A stretch of 64,000 bases of DNA from Chthonomonadales bacterium (lineage in GTDB: Bacteria > Armatimonadota > Chthonomonadetes > Chthonomonadales > CAJBBX01), in assembly GCA_027459625.1 (NCBI GenBank), contig DAIDHP010000001.1:62001-126000 (forward strand). The letters run 5' to 3'. The notes under the pieces were generated by a model. It saw only the letters and a program-made list of their open reading frames with translations, ran no database searches and was not told the origin of the DNA. Both the position numbers and the translations under genes were made by a program. This document shows positions 55,944-64,000 of this stretch, one piece after another (position 1 is the first letter of the stretch; every line of letters begins with the position of its first letter).

Positions 55944-57983
55944 ATGAACAAACGCTTTTGGTGTCTCCTATGCGGCCTTCCATTCGCACTTATTGTCGCA
56001 TTGGCGATGCTGACTGTCATGCGTCCGGCGCAAGCGCAGGACGCATCGGAGCTCACCGCTCAAACACCCCCGCCCAACGCCATATGGCTAGGAAGTCTGG
56101 ATCTATCCAAGATGACTCAGGGCTGGGGGAAATCCACTGCGGACAAATCCGTGGGTGGAAACCCGATCACTCTCAACGGCGTTGTTTACCCGCATGGAGT
56201 GGGAACGCACGCCGTGAGTGATTTCGATGTGAATCTCAAAGGCGTCGCTGTTAAATTCGTCTCGATGGTCGGCGTGGATGACGAAAAGAAGGGCATGGGA
56301 AGCGTGGATTTCCGCGTGTGGGTTGACGATAAGAAAGTCGCCGACAGCGGAGTGATGCATGGAGGAGATCCAGCGAAGCTGATCTCCGTGAATCTCACCG
56401 GCGCCAAAATGATGCGTCTGGAGGTAACCGACGCAAATGATGGCATCGATTCCGACCACGCTGACTGGGCGGGAGCTATGATCTTCCTTGAACCGGGAGC
56501 GACAGTGAAACCCGTCTCGGTGGATTGGGTGGACGATTCCCCGATGCCTGTAATCGCCGACTGCACCAATCCCCCTGCTAAGCCGGAGATCCATGGTCCC
56601 CGCATCACCGGGGCGACCCCCAGCAGACCCTTCCTGTTCATGGTTCCCGTTACCGGCAAGGAACCCATCACTTTTCATGCATCAGGTCTCCCCTCCGGAT
56701 TGAAAATCAACCCGCATACGGGAATCATCACCGGCGCACTGAAAGCGAGCGGCGTGCATGTGGTCACCATCATTGTGCATGGCCCCGCAGGCACGGCGAA
56801 GAGAGATCTGACAATTGTGGGAGGCATACACAAACTTGCTCTCACGCCGCCTCTTGGGTGGAACTCCTGGAACGTTTGGGCGGGCGCGGTGGACGATGCG
56901 AATGTTCGCTCCTCCGCATTGGCGATGGTCAAAAGCGGACTCGCGGCGCACGGCTTCCAATTCATCAACATAGATGACACATGGGAGGATGGGCGTGACG
57001 CGCAGGGCTTTATTCAATCGAACAAGAAATTCCCCAGCATGACGGCTCTTGCGGATTACGTGCACAGCCTCGGCTTAAAGCTTGGAATCTACTCCTCGCC
57101 AGGTCCGAAAACTTGTGGTGGCTATGAGGGAAGTTACCAGCACGAACAACAGGATGCGGACACCTACGCGAGATGGGGCATCGATTACCTTAAGTATGAC
57201 TGGTGCTCGTATGGGGGCATCGCCAAGAACAATAGCCTTCCGGAACTGCAGAAACCCTATAAGCTCATGCGCTCCTGCCTGGACAAAGTGGACAGGGATA
57301 TCGTATTCAGCTTCTGTCAATACGGTATGGGCGATGTATGGAAATGGGGAGCGCAAGCCGGCGGCAACCTCTGGAGATGCACCGGGGATATCAACGATTC
57401 CTGGGGATCCATGGCGAGCAATGGCTTCAGCCAAAGCGACCATTACATGTACGCCGGACCGGGGCACTGGAACGACCCGGATATGCTCGTGGTGGGATAC
57501 GTCGGCTGGGGCAATCCGCATAAGACCCATTTGTCTTATAACGAACAGATCACCCACATCTCCCTCTGGAGCATGATCGCAGCTCCTTTACTGCTTGGAT
57601 GCGATATGAGCAAGCTGGACAAATTCACCTTGGACTTGCTCTGCAACGACGACGTGCTGGATGTGGATCAGGACCCCATGGGCAAGGCAGGGCATCGTTA
57701 TTGGCAGCATAACACGATCCAAATGTGGGCGAGACCTCTCTGGGACGGTACAATGGCCGTCGCGCTCTTCAATACAGGCGAGGAGCCACACAAGGGCTCG
57801 GTGCTTTGGTCCGATCTCGGCTTGAAGGGCAAACAGTTGGTGCGCAACCTGTGGCTGAAAAAGAACCTGGGCTATTTCGCCGGCGGTTTCTCCGCCGAAG
57901 TGCCTCCTCACGGAACGGTGCTCATCAAGGTGGGAAAACCGAAGAATATCAAGGCGTACATCCCGCCTAAAAACGAGGAATAG
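55944..57983 (+). CDS. Secreted alpha-galactosidase (GH27) with N-terminal NPCBM domain
   Basis: 679 aa from ATG 55944 (GGGAGGAATATTG). A Sec signal (ALIVALAMLTVMRPAQAQD) comes first, then an NPCBM domain (~45-185: NAIWLGSLDLSKMTQGWGKS, then HGVGTHAVSDFDVNL), then a short Ig-like domain. The GH27 barrel starts TPPLGWNSWNVWAGAVDDAN. Asp in YLKYDWCSYGG is the nucleophile and Asp in CTGDINDSWGS the acid/base. It should release terminal alpha-galactose. It is monocistronic, with a promoter and a strong terminator. It complements the fucosidases elsewhere in the window. Confidence 0.94.
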   Translation: MNKRFWCLLCGLPFALIVALAMLTVMRPAQAQDASELTAQTPPPNAIWLGSLDLSKMTQGWGKSTADKSVGGNPITLNGVVYPHGVGTHAVSDFDVNLKGVAVKFVSMVGVDDEKKGMGSVDFRVWVDDKKVADSGVMHGGDPAKLISVNLTGAKMMRLEVTDANDGIDSDHADWAGAMIFLEPGATVKPVSVDWVDDSPMPVIADCTNPPAKPEIHGPRITGATPSRPFLFMVPVTGKEPITFHASGLPSGLKINPHTGIITGALKASGVHVVTIIVHGPAGTAKRDLTIVGGIHKLALTPPLGWNSWNVWAGAVDDANVRSSALAMVKSGLAAHGFQFINIDDTWEDGRDAQGFIQSNKKFPSMTALADYVHSLGLKLGIYSSPGPKTCGGYEGSYQHEQQDADTYARWGIDYLKYDWCSYGGIAKNNSLPELQKPYKLMRSCLDKVDRDIVFSFCQYGMGDVWKWGAQAGGNLWRCTGDINDSWGSMASNGFSQSDHYMYAGPGHWNDPDMLVVGYVGWGNPHKTHLSYNEQITHISLWSMIAAPLLLGCDMSKLDKFTLDLLCNDDVLDVDQDPMGKAGHRYWQHNTIQMWARPLWDGTMAVALFNTGEEPHKGSVLWSDLGLKGKQLVRNLWLKKNLGYFAGGFSAEVPPHGTVLIKVGKPKNIKAYIPPKNEE

Positions 57984-58000
57984 TCCGCCAGTTACGCTCT

Positions 58001-58041
58001 TTCGGCGTCGCGTATATCCTTACGCGACGCCGAACGTTTTA
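58001..58041 (+). terminator. Intrinsic terminator of the GH27 gene
   Basis: TTCGGCGTCGCGTA (58001-58014) and TACGCGACGCCGAA (58021-58034) form a perfect 14-bp stem with a 6-nt loop, followed by CGTTTT. It begins 17 nt after the stop. No T run serves the minus strand. Confidence 0.88.
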
Positions 58042-58074
58042 TCATGTGAAAATGACACGATGAAGGTCCAACCC

Positions 58075-58374
58075 TCACCATCCTTTAACAGGTATCCATC
58101 CTCTGGAAATGTAATCGATCAGGACTCCGAATAAAACTAAAAGCCAGAGGAATCCCGCTGTTGCCCAAACCCATGTGAGCTTGGAACTGTATTTGACACC
58201 CATGAAAAAGAGAAACACAAGTGTTGCCTTGATAATCGCAATGGTCATCGCCGCCACATTGTTCCAAGGCCCAAGCTGGATACGTGATATGGCCCAAGTG
58301 GCAAAAAGCAACAGCATCAGGACGAAATACACTTTCACATAGACGCTGATAGGCGTAATATGATGGGTATCCAT
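58075..58374 (-). CDS. coxD: Cytochrome c oxidase subunit IV family protein
   Basis: 99 aa with three predicted membrane helices: YFVLMLLLFATWAISRIQL, ATLVFLFFMGVKYSSKLT and GFLWLLVLFGVLIDYISRG. The HHITPISVYVKVYFVL start and VKYSSKLTWVW block match the prokaryotic subunit IV (COX4_pro/CtaF-like) family that supports assembly and stability of caa3 oxidases. It starts 8 nt after coxC's stop. It is the last gene of the respiratory operon; the GH27 gene converges on it. Confidence 0.88.
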   Translation of the reverse strand: MDTHHITPISVYVKVYFVLMLLLFATWAISRIQLGPWNNVAAMTIAIIKATLVFLFFMGVKYSSKLTWVWATAGFLWLLVLFGVLIDYISRGWIPVKGW

Positions 58375-58382
58375 GGTTTCTC

Positions 58383-59123
58383 CTATCTAGGTATCAAATA
58401 GAGCAATGGGTATAGAAATATCCAGACGATATCCACAAAGTGCCAATACAACCCTAGCATCTCCATTGGCATATGGTATCGAACCGATGGATGGTTCGCC
58501 ACCAGCATGCCAATGAAAACCATCATGATCAATATCCCGATGATTACATGGATTGCGTGCAATCCCGTCATGGCGAAATAGATAATGAAATACATTTGGG
58601 CGTCATGGCTAATAGCGGAATCCGCCGGAAGCGATCCCGCTTTAAGGGAGGGAATAATGTTTATTGGAGCCGTTGACGCCTCCAATCGGTTCACGTTCGC
58701 TTGGTTCCATTCGAAATTATAGCCTGGCACCAAATGCTCTCGGAACTTGTCTCCATACTCAACAAATTTAATTCCAAGAAAGCCGAAAGCCAGGAACATA
58801 GTGATGACCAACATCCCGATCTGCATCCATCGCTTACGTTTCTGTGCGAAGTGGACCGCCAAAGCCATGGTGAGACTGCTTGTAAGCAGGACTGCGGTAT
58901 TGATGGTTCCAAGGGCGACGTTCATATATTCATGCCCGGCGTAAAACGCCTCCGGGTATTTGTACCGATACACTGCGTAGCTTATGAACAGAGCCCCGAA
59001 GAACATTATTTCCGTGGAGAGGAAGGTCCACATCCCAACCAAATAGCTTTCATCCTGTTGCTTCCTATCCTCATACTGCTCCCAAAGGTACTCTTCCATC
59101 GGTTGAACCAACTGTGAACTCAT
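58383..59123 (-). CDS. coxC: Cytochrome c oxidase subunit III
   Basis: 246 aa with five or so membrane helices. Seen: LVGMWTFLSTEIMFFGALFI near the N-terminus, and in the C-terminal half FAMTGLHAIHVIIGILIMM, then LGLYWHFVDIVWIFLYPLLY. The last block carries the conserved His-Phe-Val-Asp of subunit III. It stabilises subunit I and its proton-uptake path. One base separates its start from the coxA stop. Confidence 0.95.
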   Translation of the reverse strand: MSSQLVQPMEEYLWEQYEDRKQQDESYLVGMWTFLSTEIMFFGALFISYAVYRYKYPEAFYAGHEYMNVALGTINTAVLLTSSLTMALAVHFAQKRKRWMQIGMLVITMFLAFGFLGIKFVEYGDKFREHLVPGYNFEWNQANVNRLEASTAPINIIPSLKAGSLPADSAISHDAQMYFIIYFAMTGLHAIHVIIGILIMMVFIGMLVANHPSVRYHMPMEMLGLYWHFVDIVWIFLYPLLYLIPR

Positions 59124-59124
59124 C

Positions 59125-60807
59125 TTATCCGTCTCCTTTGCCTCCCGTTACCGAGGCGGCGCCGAGTGAATCATCTCTGCCGTCCATCCACTCATAATCG
59201 TATGCCTCTCTTTCCACGATGGGAAGACGCGCAAAATTATGTGTGGGCGGAGGAGAAGGAACCTCCTCCCATTCCAAACCCGTTGCCCTCCAAGGATTTT
59301 GAGGTGCCTTAGGCCCCTTTTTCAATGACCAAATGAAATAGATTGCCGGGATGATGTATCCAAAAGCCAACACAGCCGCTCCGATGGAGGAGAGAATGTT
59401 AAGGGTTTGAAACTCCGGTGGGTACCAGTGATACCGACGTGGCATTCCCATATATCCAAGGATGAATTGCGGGAAGAATGTGAAGTTGAACCCGAAAAAG
59501 GTAATAACCGCAGCGATCTTCGCCCATCTTTCGGGGTACATCCTCCCTGTGATTTTCGGCCACCAAAAATGCATGCCGCCCATGAACCCCATGATTGCCC
59601 CTCCAACCATGATGTAGTGAAAATGGGCGACTACAAAATAGGTATCGTGCAAATCCACATCGGCGGTAAGCGAGGCTAGATATAATCCGGTGAGCCCTCC
59701 CATCGTGAAGAGTCCAATGAACCCCAAAGCATACAGCATCGGGGCGTCAAAGGAGATGCGCCCCTTGTACATTGTGGCGGTCCAGTTAAAAACCTTTACG
59801 GCGCTTGGGACGGCGATAAGGAAACTCAGCAGGGAAAAGATCATCCCGGAATAAACAGATTGACCGCTCACGAACATGTGATGTCCCCAAACGAGAAACC
59901 CGAATAGGGCGATCGCCAAGCTGGAAAACGCGATGAAATTGTAACCAAAGATCTTTTTCCGAGCGAAACAGGGTATGATTTCACTCACGACTCCCATGGA
60001 CGGAAGAATCATGATATACACGGCAGGGTGGGAATAGAACCAAAACAGATTCTGAAAAAGAATCGGATCCCCGCCATACGCCGGATTGAATATTCCCAGA
60101 TGCAGCGTTCTTTCCAGAACCACCAGCGCGAGAGTGATGGCGATGACGGGGGTTCCAAGCAAAAAGATGATGCTCGTGGCGTAGATCGCCCAGACGAAGA
60201 GTGGTAATCGAAACCAAGTAAGACCGGGAGCGCGCATCTTATGGATGGTAACGATGAAATTAATCCCCGTAAATATGGATGAGAAACCGGCGATGAATAT
60301 CCCCACAATCGTCATCGTCACGTGCGTGTTGCTGTAGACGCTGCTGTAGGGAGTATAGAAAGTCCAGCCCGTATCGACCCCGCCACTTAACATCGCCGCC
60401 AAGGATATCCCCGCCCCTATGATATATAGATACCAGCTTATAAGATTAAGCCTTGGGAAAGCGAGATCACGCGCCCCGATCATGATTGGCACCATGAAGT
60501 TGCCAAGCACTGCGGGAATGGATGGGATAAGGAAGAAAAAGATCATGACGATGCCATGCATGGAGAACATCTTATTGTATGTCTCATGCGACATCAAATG
60601 ACCTTGGGGTTCCACAAGCTCCGCGCGAATCATTGTGGCGGCCCACCCTCCCACAATGAACATAAGCGATATGCTAATCAAAAACATGATGGCGATGCGC
60701 TTATGATCCTTGGTCAGAAGCCAGGAACCTATTGTGTTCCCCTCGTTGAGATAAGTCTTCCGAGGATGTGGCTCCGGTGTCGTATTTTCCATCTGTGTTA
60801 CACTCAT
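59125..60807 (-). CDS. coxA: Cytochrome c oxidase subunit I, A2-type
   Basis: 560 aa with 12 helices, holding haem a and the haem a3-CuB centre. Seen: [20 protein letters not shown] (a low-spin haem His), [36 protein letters not shown] with the CuB His pair, and [20 protein letters not shown] with the two haem His. In A1 enzymes the motif reads GHPEVYI with a proton-donating Glu. Here it reads YSHPAV, the A2 signature in which Tyr-Ser replaces that Glu. It shares 4 nt with the coxB stop (ATGA). Confidence 0.97.
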   Translation of the reverse strand: MSVTQMENTTPEPHPRKTYLNEGNTIGSWLLTKDHKRIAIMFLISISLMFIVGGWAATMIRAELVEPQGHLMSHETYNKMFSMHGIVMIFFFLIPSIPAVLGNFMVPIMIGARDLAFPRLNLISWYLYIIGAGISLAAMLSGGVDTGWTFYTPYSSVYSNTHVTMTIVGIFIAGFSSIFTGINFIVTIHKMRAPGLTWFRLPLFVWAIYATSIIFLLGTPVIAITLALVVLERTLHLGIFNPAYGGDPILFQNLFWFYSHPAVYIMILPSMGVVSEIIPCFARKKIFGYNFIAFSSLAIALFGFLVWGHHMFVSGQSVYSGMIFSLLSFLIAVPSAVKVFNWTATMYKGRISFDAPMLYALGFIGLFTMGGLTGLYLASLTADVDLHDTYFVVAHFHYIMVGGAIMGFMGGMHFWWPKITGRMYPERWAKIAAVITFFGFNFTFFPQFILGYMGMPRRYHWYPPEFQTLNILSSIGAAVLAFGYIIPAIYFIWSLKKGPKAPQNPWRATGLEWEEVPSPPPTHNFARLPIVEREAYDYEWMDGRDDSLGAASVTGGKGDG

Positions 60808-61826
60808 CTCGTTTTCCCTTTTGCTTTCAAGCCCGTTCCAGAACTATTCGACGCACCGTTCGCGGGCGATTGCGGCAGACCGGTGGCGCTTAAACTTTTG
60901 ATATATGCAATTAGATCCAGCACCTGCCCCTCATTCAGTTCATCCTTGAAAACCGGCATGATCGGTTGGTATCCCACAGGAACGTGCGCTGTAGGGTTCA
61001 GAATGGCTTCGCGAATATAGGCGTCATCCGCAATGGCGGTGGAGCCATTCGTCAAATGCACTTTGCTCATGTATAAATTCGATAGCGAGGGAGCCATGCC
61101 TGTGGATACCCCGTGACAGGATACGCACCCGTATTTGTTGAATAACGCTTTTCCTGTTTGCACCATGGACGTTTCGTGTCCTCCCTCGGAAAAACTTCCC
61201 CCCGCAGCCTCCCACGCAGCGAAGTCCTTGGGCTTCATCACCGTGACCCATCCGGTCATTTGCGAATGAAACGCACCGCAATACTGCGCGCAAAAAAGCC
61301 TGAACCTGCCAATTTTCGTGGGTACGAACCACACGGATGTGTACATACCAGGCACCACATCCCTCTTCACCTTAAACGCCGGGACAAAGAAGCTATGAAC
61401 GACATCCTGAGATATTAGAATCAGTTGAACGGGTCTCCCCAATGGAAGATGCAAAGCGTCGTTCTCCCGAATTCCGTCGGGATGCTGTATCTCCCACATC
61501 CACTGTTTGCCGATTACGTAAATTTTCTGCGCGTTCGCAGGAGGTGCGCCATAGATCGTGGCGTAAGGTTTTGCGGACCAGAAGAAGACCCCAAGTCCCA
61601 CAACGGATAGAAACCCTATAATGGTAAATTCCAGCTTCGTGTTATGCGTGATCGGCTTGCCGCGATCAATTGTTGACGCAACTCGATATCGTATCGCGAA
61701 GATCACGATCAACGAAAGCACCAGTACAGTGAAGAACACACTAAGCGCTGTCAGCACAAAGAAGATGTCATCGAACTTAGGTGCGAAACTGGATGCGGCA
61801 TTTGCGAATAGATGGTTTTTCAGCAT
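60804..61826 (-). CDS. coxB: Cytochrome c oxidase subunit II with fused cytochrome c domain (caa3-type)
   Basis: 340 aa. Two N-terminal membrane helices precede a cupredoxin domain. CuA ligands: His in [12 protein letters not shown] and the cluster [12 protein letters not shown], where the residue between the cysteines is Gln instead of the usual Glu. The last ~120 residues are a cytochrome c domain with CVSCHG haem attachment and YQPIMPVF as the Met ligand. It takes electrons from Alternative Complex III or a soluble cytochrome c. It starts 10 nt after the sco stop. Confidence 0.96.
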   Translation of the reverse strand: MLKNHLFANAASSFAPKFDDIFFVLTALSVFFTVLVLSLIVIFAIRYRVASTIDRGKPITHNTKLEFTIIGFLSVVGLGVFFWSAKPYATIYGAPPANAQKIYVIGKQWMWEIQHPDGIRENDALHLPLGRPVQLILISQDVVHSFFVPAFKVKRDVVPGMYTSVWFVPTKIGRFRLFCAQYCGAFHSQMTGWVTVMKPKDFAAWEAAGGSFSEGGHETSMVQTGKALFNKYGCVSCHGVSTGMAPSLSNLYMSKVHLTNGSTAIADDAYIREAILNPTAHVPVGYQPIMPVFKDELNEGQVLDLIAYIKSLSATGLPQSPANGASNSSGTGLKAKGKTR

Positions 61827-61836
61827 CGTTTCATCT

Positions 61837-62727
61837 CTATGATTTGTTCTGTGTCATATTATCCGGAGCTTCATCCGGTCGATTTCTCTCCGCAACCAAA
61901 CGCTTCTCCAAGCGCACCATCATCATCCAAAAGAGCAATAAGATCATAATTGTAAGCCCGCCTGCGACCTTGAGAACCTTTGAGATAACCAAAGAGTATC
62001 TCCCCGTCTGAGGATCGTATTGACAACAAATCAACAGAATTTGATCCACGAAAGATCCGACTTTTCCTTTCGATGCGGAGACTAGTCCAAGGCGCAAATC
62101 TTCGGGATGGTATTCTATACCGTAAAAGTATTTCGAGACTCTTCCACTCGGGGTGATGATCAAAATGCCGGCGGGGTGAATATACTGCTGGGATGTTGGA
62201 TCGTAGTAATACTTGTATCCGATTGCATCAGCCACCCTATGGATTTGAGTGGAGTCACCTGTGAGAAAGTGCCAGCCGCTTGCCGCGCTCGGCTGCCCGA
62301 GCATCTGGATGTATTCCTGTTTGCGCTCCATGGCGAGCGCGGGAGTCTCCTTCGGATCTATGCTAATCGTGACGACGTTAAAATCCTTTCCGATTTTCAG
62401 CTTCTGCTGTTGAAACGTTTTCACCATGCTTTCCAACTCCAATCCGCAAAGGCTAGGGCAGTTGTACCAAACGAGGTTCAAGACCACAGGCTTGGATCCG
62501 AAATAATCGCCCAACATCACGGTTTTACCGGTCTCATCCTTAAAAACCGCATCCAAAGGCAATTGAGCGTTCAGTTTTTGATCAAGAGCGACTTTGTTGT
62601 TTCCGTTTGTTTGTGATTGGGCGTATACGGGATTCGCGAAGCATATGAATCCGAGGTAAATGAGTGTAACAACGCCCAGCGGAACGCCCATGGTTTTACG
62701 ATTAATGGGTATGCCATGTGAGTTCAT
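61837..62727 (-). CDS. SCO1/SenC-family copper chaperone
   Basis: About 296 aa from ATG 62727 (AAAGGA 10 nt upstream), giving a signal/anchor segment (LGVVTLIYLGFICFANPVYA). The thioredoxin-like domain has VLNLVWYNCPSLCGLELESM with the CxxxC copper motif. The matching His is probably in QQYIHPAGILII. One C-terminal membrane helix follows (GGLTIMILLLFWMMMVRLE). SCO proteins load copper into CuA of subunit II, whose gene is next. It overlaps the preceding small gene by about 26 nt. Confidence 0.93.
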   Translation of the reverse strand: MNSHGIPINRKTMGVPLGVVTLIYLGFICFANPVYAQSQTNGNNKVALDQKLNAQLPLDAVFKDETGKTVMLGDYFGSKPVVLNLVWYNCPSLCGLELESMVKTFQQQKLKIGKDFNVVTISIDPKETPALAMERKQEYIQMLGQPSAASGWHFLTGDSTQIHRVADAIGYKYYYDPTSQQYIHPAGILIITPSGRVSKYFYGIEYHPEDLRLGLVSASKGKVGSFVDQILLICCQYDPQTGRYSLVISKVLKVAGGLTIMILLLFWMMMVRLEKRLVAERNRPDEAPDNMTQNKS

Positions 62728-63163
62728 AACGATAAGTATCCTTTTCTGTCGCTTGCGGACGAAGCGACGGTGGTAGCTCCGGAAGACCCTGTTTGGCGAT
62801 GATATCCAGAGCCAGACCGACAGGTATGCGTACAATGCCTTCCTGACGATTGACCCACCCGTAACTGTTTAGTTGCGCATCCTCGGCTCGTTTATAAAGG
62901 AGAAGGTCGAGAGCCGGATGCGCCTGCAACCTTGGCTGAGGAGGAAGTTCTTGAGAAACCGCAGCGGATGAACCTGGCTCGGGAGCGGGAGTGAGATGCA
63001 CCATCACCTTGAATACAATCAAGGATGTTAAAACCGCCACCCCTGTGAAAAGAAAAAGCCCAGCCACCCAACGAACATATGGCGCATAGGATACATCACG
63101 CTGCTCATATCCTCGTTTGGTATCATTCTCCTCGATCTTTTCGTCATCGTCATCTTCGTGCAT
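62702..63163 (-). CDS. Conserved single-helix membrane protein between actF and sco
   Basis: 153 aa from ATG 63163, preceded by GGAGGA; an earlier start at 63184 lies deeper inside actF. One membrane helix (VAGLFLFTGVAVLTSLIVFK). A Pro/Ala-rich linker leads into a conserved soluble part: AHPALDLLLYKRAEDAQLNS, then YGWVNRQEGIVRIPVGLALD. Similar small proteins occur next to SCO and ACIII genes in several phyla; the role is unknown, and assembly or cytochrome c docking is a guess. It overlaps the end of actF by 14 nt. Confidence 0.75.
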   Translation of the reverse strand: MHEDDDDEKIEENDTKRGYEQRDVSYAPYVRWVAGLFLFTGVAVLTSLIVFKVMVHLTPAPEPGSSAAVSQELPPQPRLQAHPALDLLLYKRAEDAQLNSYGWVNRQEGIVRIPVGLALDIIAKQGLPELPPSLRPQATEKDTYRYELTWHTH

Positions 63164-64000
63164 GTTCCATGTCCTCCTCCGCAATTCGATAATCGTTTTG
63201 CGGAACCAAATTCCTTGAAGCCAACTGATGCATCATTCCGGAGATCCAGAATCCCCCCACGGCGACGAAAGCCGCCAAATCGCTCCATGCGATGTTAAAT
63301 CGATGCAAACCGAAGGCTGGCATTACGATCCAATATAAATTCAATACACCCGTAAGCAATAGTAAACCCGCCACAGAGCCCAACATAAATCGCGACCGCT
63401 TCGTTCTGTTCGACAGGAGCAGTAGGAACGGAACTGCAAACTGAAATACCACAATGAGTTCCGCCAATATCCGCCACTCCCCGCCGTTGCGCACCACATA
63501 AAAGCTAATCTCGCGCGGTAAATCCGCCGACCAAATCAGCAGATACTGGGAGAAGGATACATAAGCCCAAATCAATGTGAGGAAAAGGAGGATATTCCCC
63601 AAATCCTTCGCGGTTCTCTCATCAAAGTATCCGTTCCATGGGTATTTGTCCTCGAAAATCAGGAATATCAATAACACCAGCGAAAACGCGCCTAAAACCT
63701 GAGACACAATCATCATGAAGCCGAACATGGAGGAACTCCAATTCGGTGTTAGTGACATCACCCAATCCGTCATCGCAAGCGTGATGGTTATGAACAGGAG
63801 AAAAATCGCAGGGGCTCCAAGGTTAACGCGCAATTGGCGAAGCTTCTCATCTCCGCTAACATCCTGTTGATAAGACCAACCGGAGAGCGCATAGGCGAGC
63901 AGGGTCCAAATCACGAAGTATATTCCCCAACGCAAGGTGAAAAACGGCGTCTGCAAATAGGTAAGTTTCGCCTTGCTCATGTCATCCGACACCACTGCCG
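63150..64000 (-). CDS. actF: Alternative Complex III subunit ActF (quinol:cytochrome c oxidoreductase), N-terminus beyond window
   Basis: At least 281 codons visible; the frame is open to the window edge. Membrane helices with PFFTLRWGIYFVIWTLLAYA, AMTDWVMSLTPNWSSSMFGF and ILLFLTLIWAYVSFSQYLLI, then NRTKRSRFMLGSVAGLLLLT, match the C-terminal two-thirds of ActF. ActF belongs to the NrfD-like quinone-binding proteins (with ActC). ACIII oxidises menaquinol or ubiquinol and reduces cytochrome c or the caa3 cytochrome domain. It leads into sco and coxBACD, implying a supercomplex. Other act genes should lie to the right of the window. Confidence 0.9.
   Translation of the reverse strand, partial: AVVSDDMSKAKLTYLQTPFFTLRWGIYFVIWTLLAYALSGWSYQQDVSGDEKLRQLRVNLGAPAIFLLFITITLAMTDWVMSLTPNWSSSMFGFMMIVSQVLGAFSLVLLIFLIFEDKYPWNGYFDERTAKDLGNILLFLTLIWAYVSFSQYLLIWSADLPREISFYVVRNGGEWRILAELIVVFQFAVPFLLLLSNRTKRSRFMLGSVAGLLLLTGVLNLYWIVMPAFGLHRFNIAWSDLAAFVAVGGFWISGMMHQLASRNLVPQNDYRIAEEDMEHARR

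Overview
The window looks like chromosomal DNA of an aerobic, heterotrophic, Gram-negative-type (two-membrane) bacterium. It encodes a FadL-like outer-membrane porin, several exported glycoside hydrolases, an HspR-controlled chaperone operon, and a respiratory cluster of Alternative Complex III plus a caa3-type oxidase. This mix, together with a DUF6785-type membrane protein, would fit Armatimonadota or a neighbouring phylum. That placement is an inference from gene content only; no rRNA or marker phylogeny is available here. I see no insertion sequence, prophage or CRISPR array.

Layout. 1-6.5 kb: the end of a DNA methyltransferase/endonuclease fusion, then a minus-strand group with a nitroreductase, an alkyltransferase-like protein, a Gfo/Idh/MocA dehydrogenase and two secreted GH29 alpha-L-fucosidases (one Sec, one Tat). 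6.6-7.7 kb: a small winged-helix protein and three tRNAs (Arg-GCG, Arg-CCT, Ser-CGA). 7.8-11.4 kb: dnaK-dnaJ-hspR behind a HAIR operator. 12.4-14.6 kb: a family B DNA polymerase with all exonuclease and polymerase motifs. 14.6-23.4 kb: a LacI regulator, a cold-shock protein, two GspF/PilC-type assembly proteins with a DnaJ-TPR membrane protein, folK and zwf. 23.5-28.5 kb: a very large exported glycosidase-like protein, a DUF1573-like protein and a TrhA/hemolysin III homologue. 28.6-35.8 kb: gltB-methyltransferase-gltD.

37.9-47.6 kb holds the most unusual region: tusA, an MvhD-like subunit, two HdrA-type flavoproteins, a small winged-helix protein, a QmoC-type membrane subunit, dsrE2, a FadL porin, a DUF6951-type protein and a CoA-disulfide reductase-rhodanese fusion. 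Together these look like a complete sulfur-relay-to-quinone electron-transfer module. It is a Qmo-like complex in which QmoB is split and its MvhD part has lost cluster cysteines. No aprAB, dsrAB or hdrB is visible. A strong promoter with an AT-rich palindrome in its spacer precedes tusA.

47.9-50 kb: atpD-atpC without the rest of the ATP synthase operon. 50.3-58 kb: an MFS transporter, a DUF6785-type membrane protein, a ribokinase-family sugar kinase, a SufR-like Fe-S regulator and a secreted GH27 alpha-galactosidase. 58-64 kb: minus-strand actF (cut by the window edge), a small membrane protein, sco, coxB (with fused cytochrome c), coxA (A2-type), coxC and coxD. If the sulfur module delivers electrons to quinone, the ACIII-caa3 chain in the same window could accept them; this link is a hypothesis.
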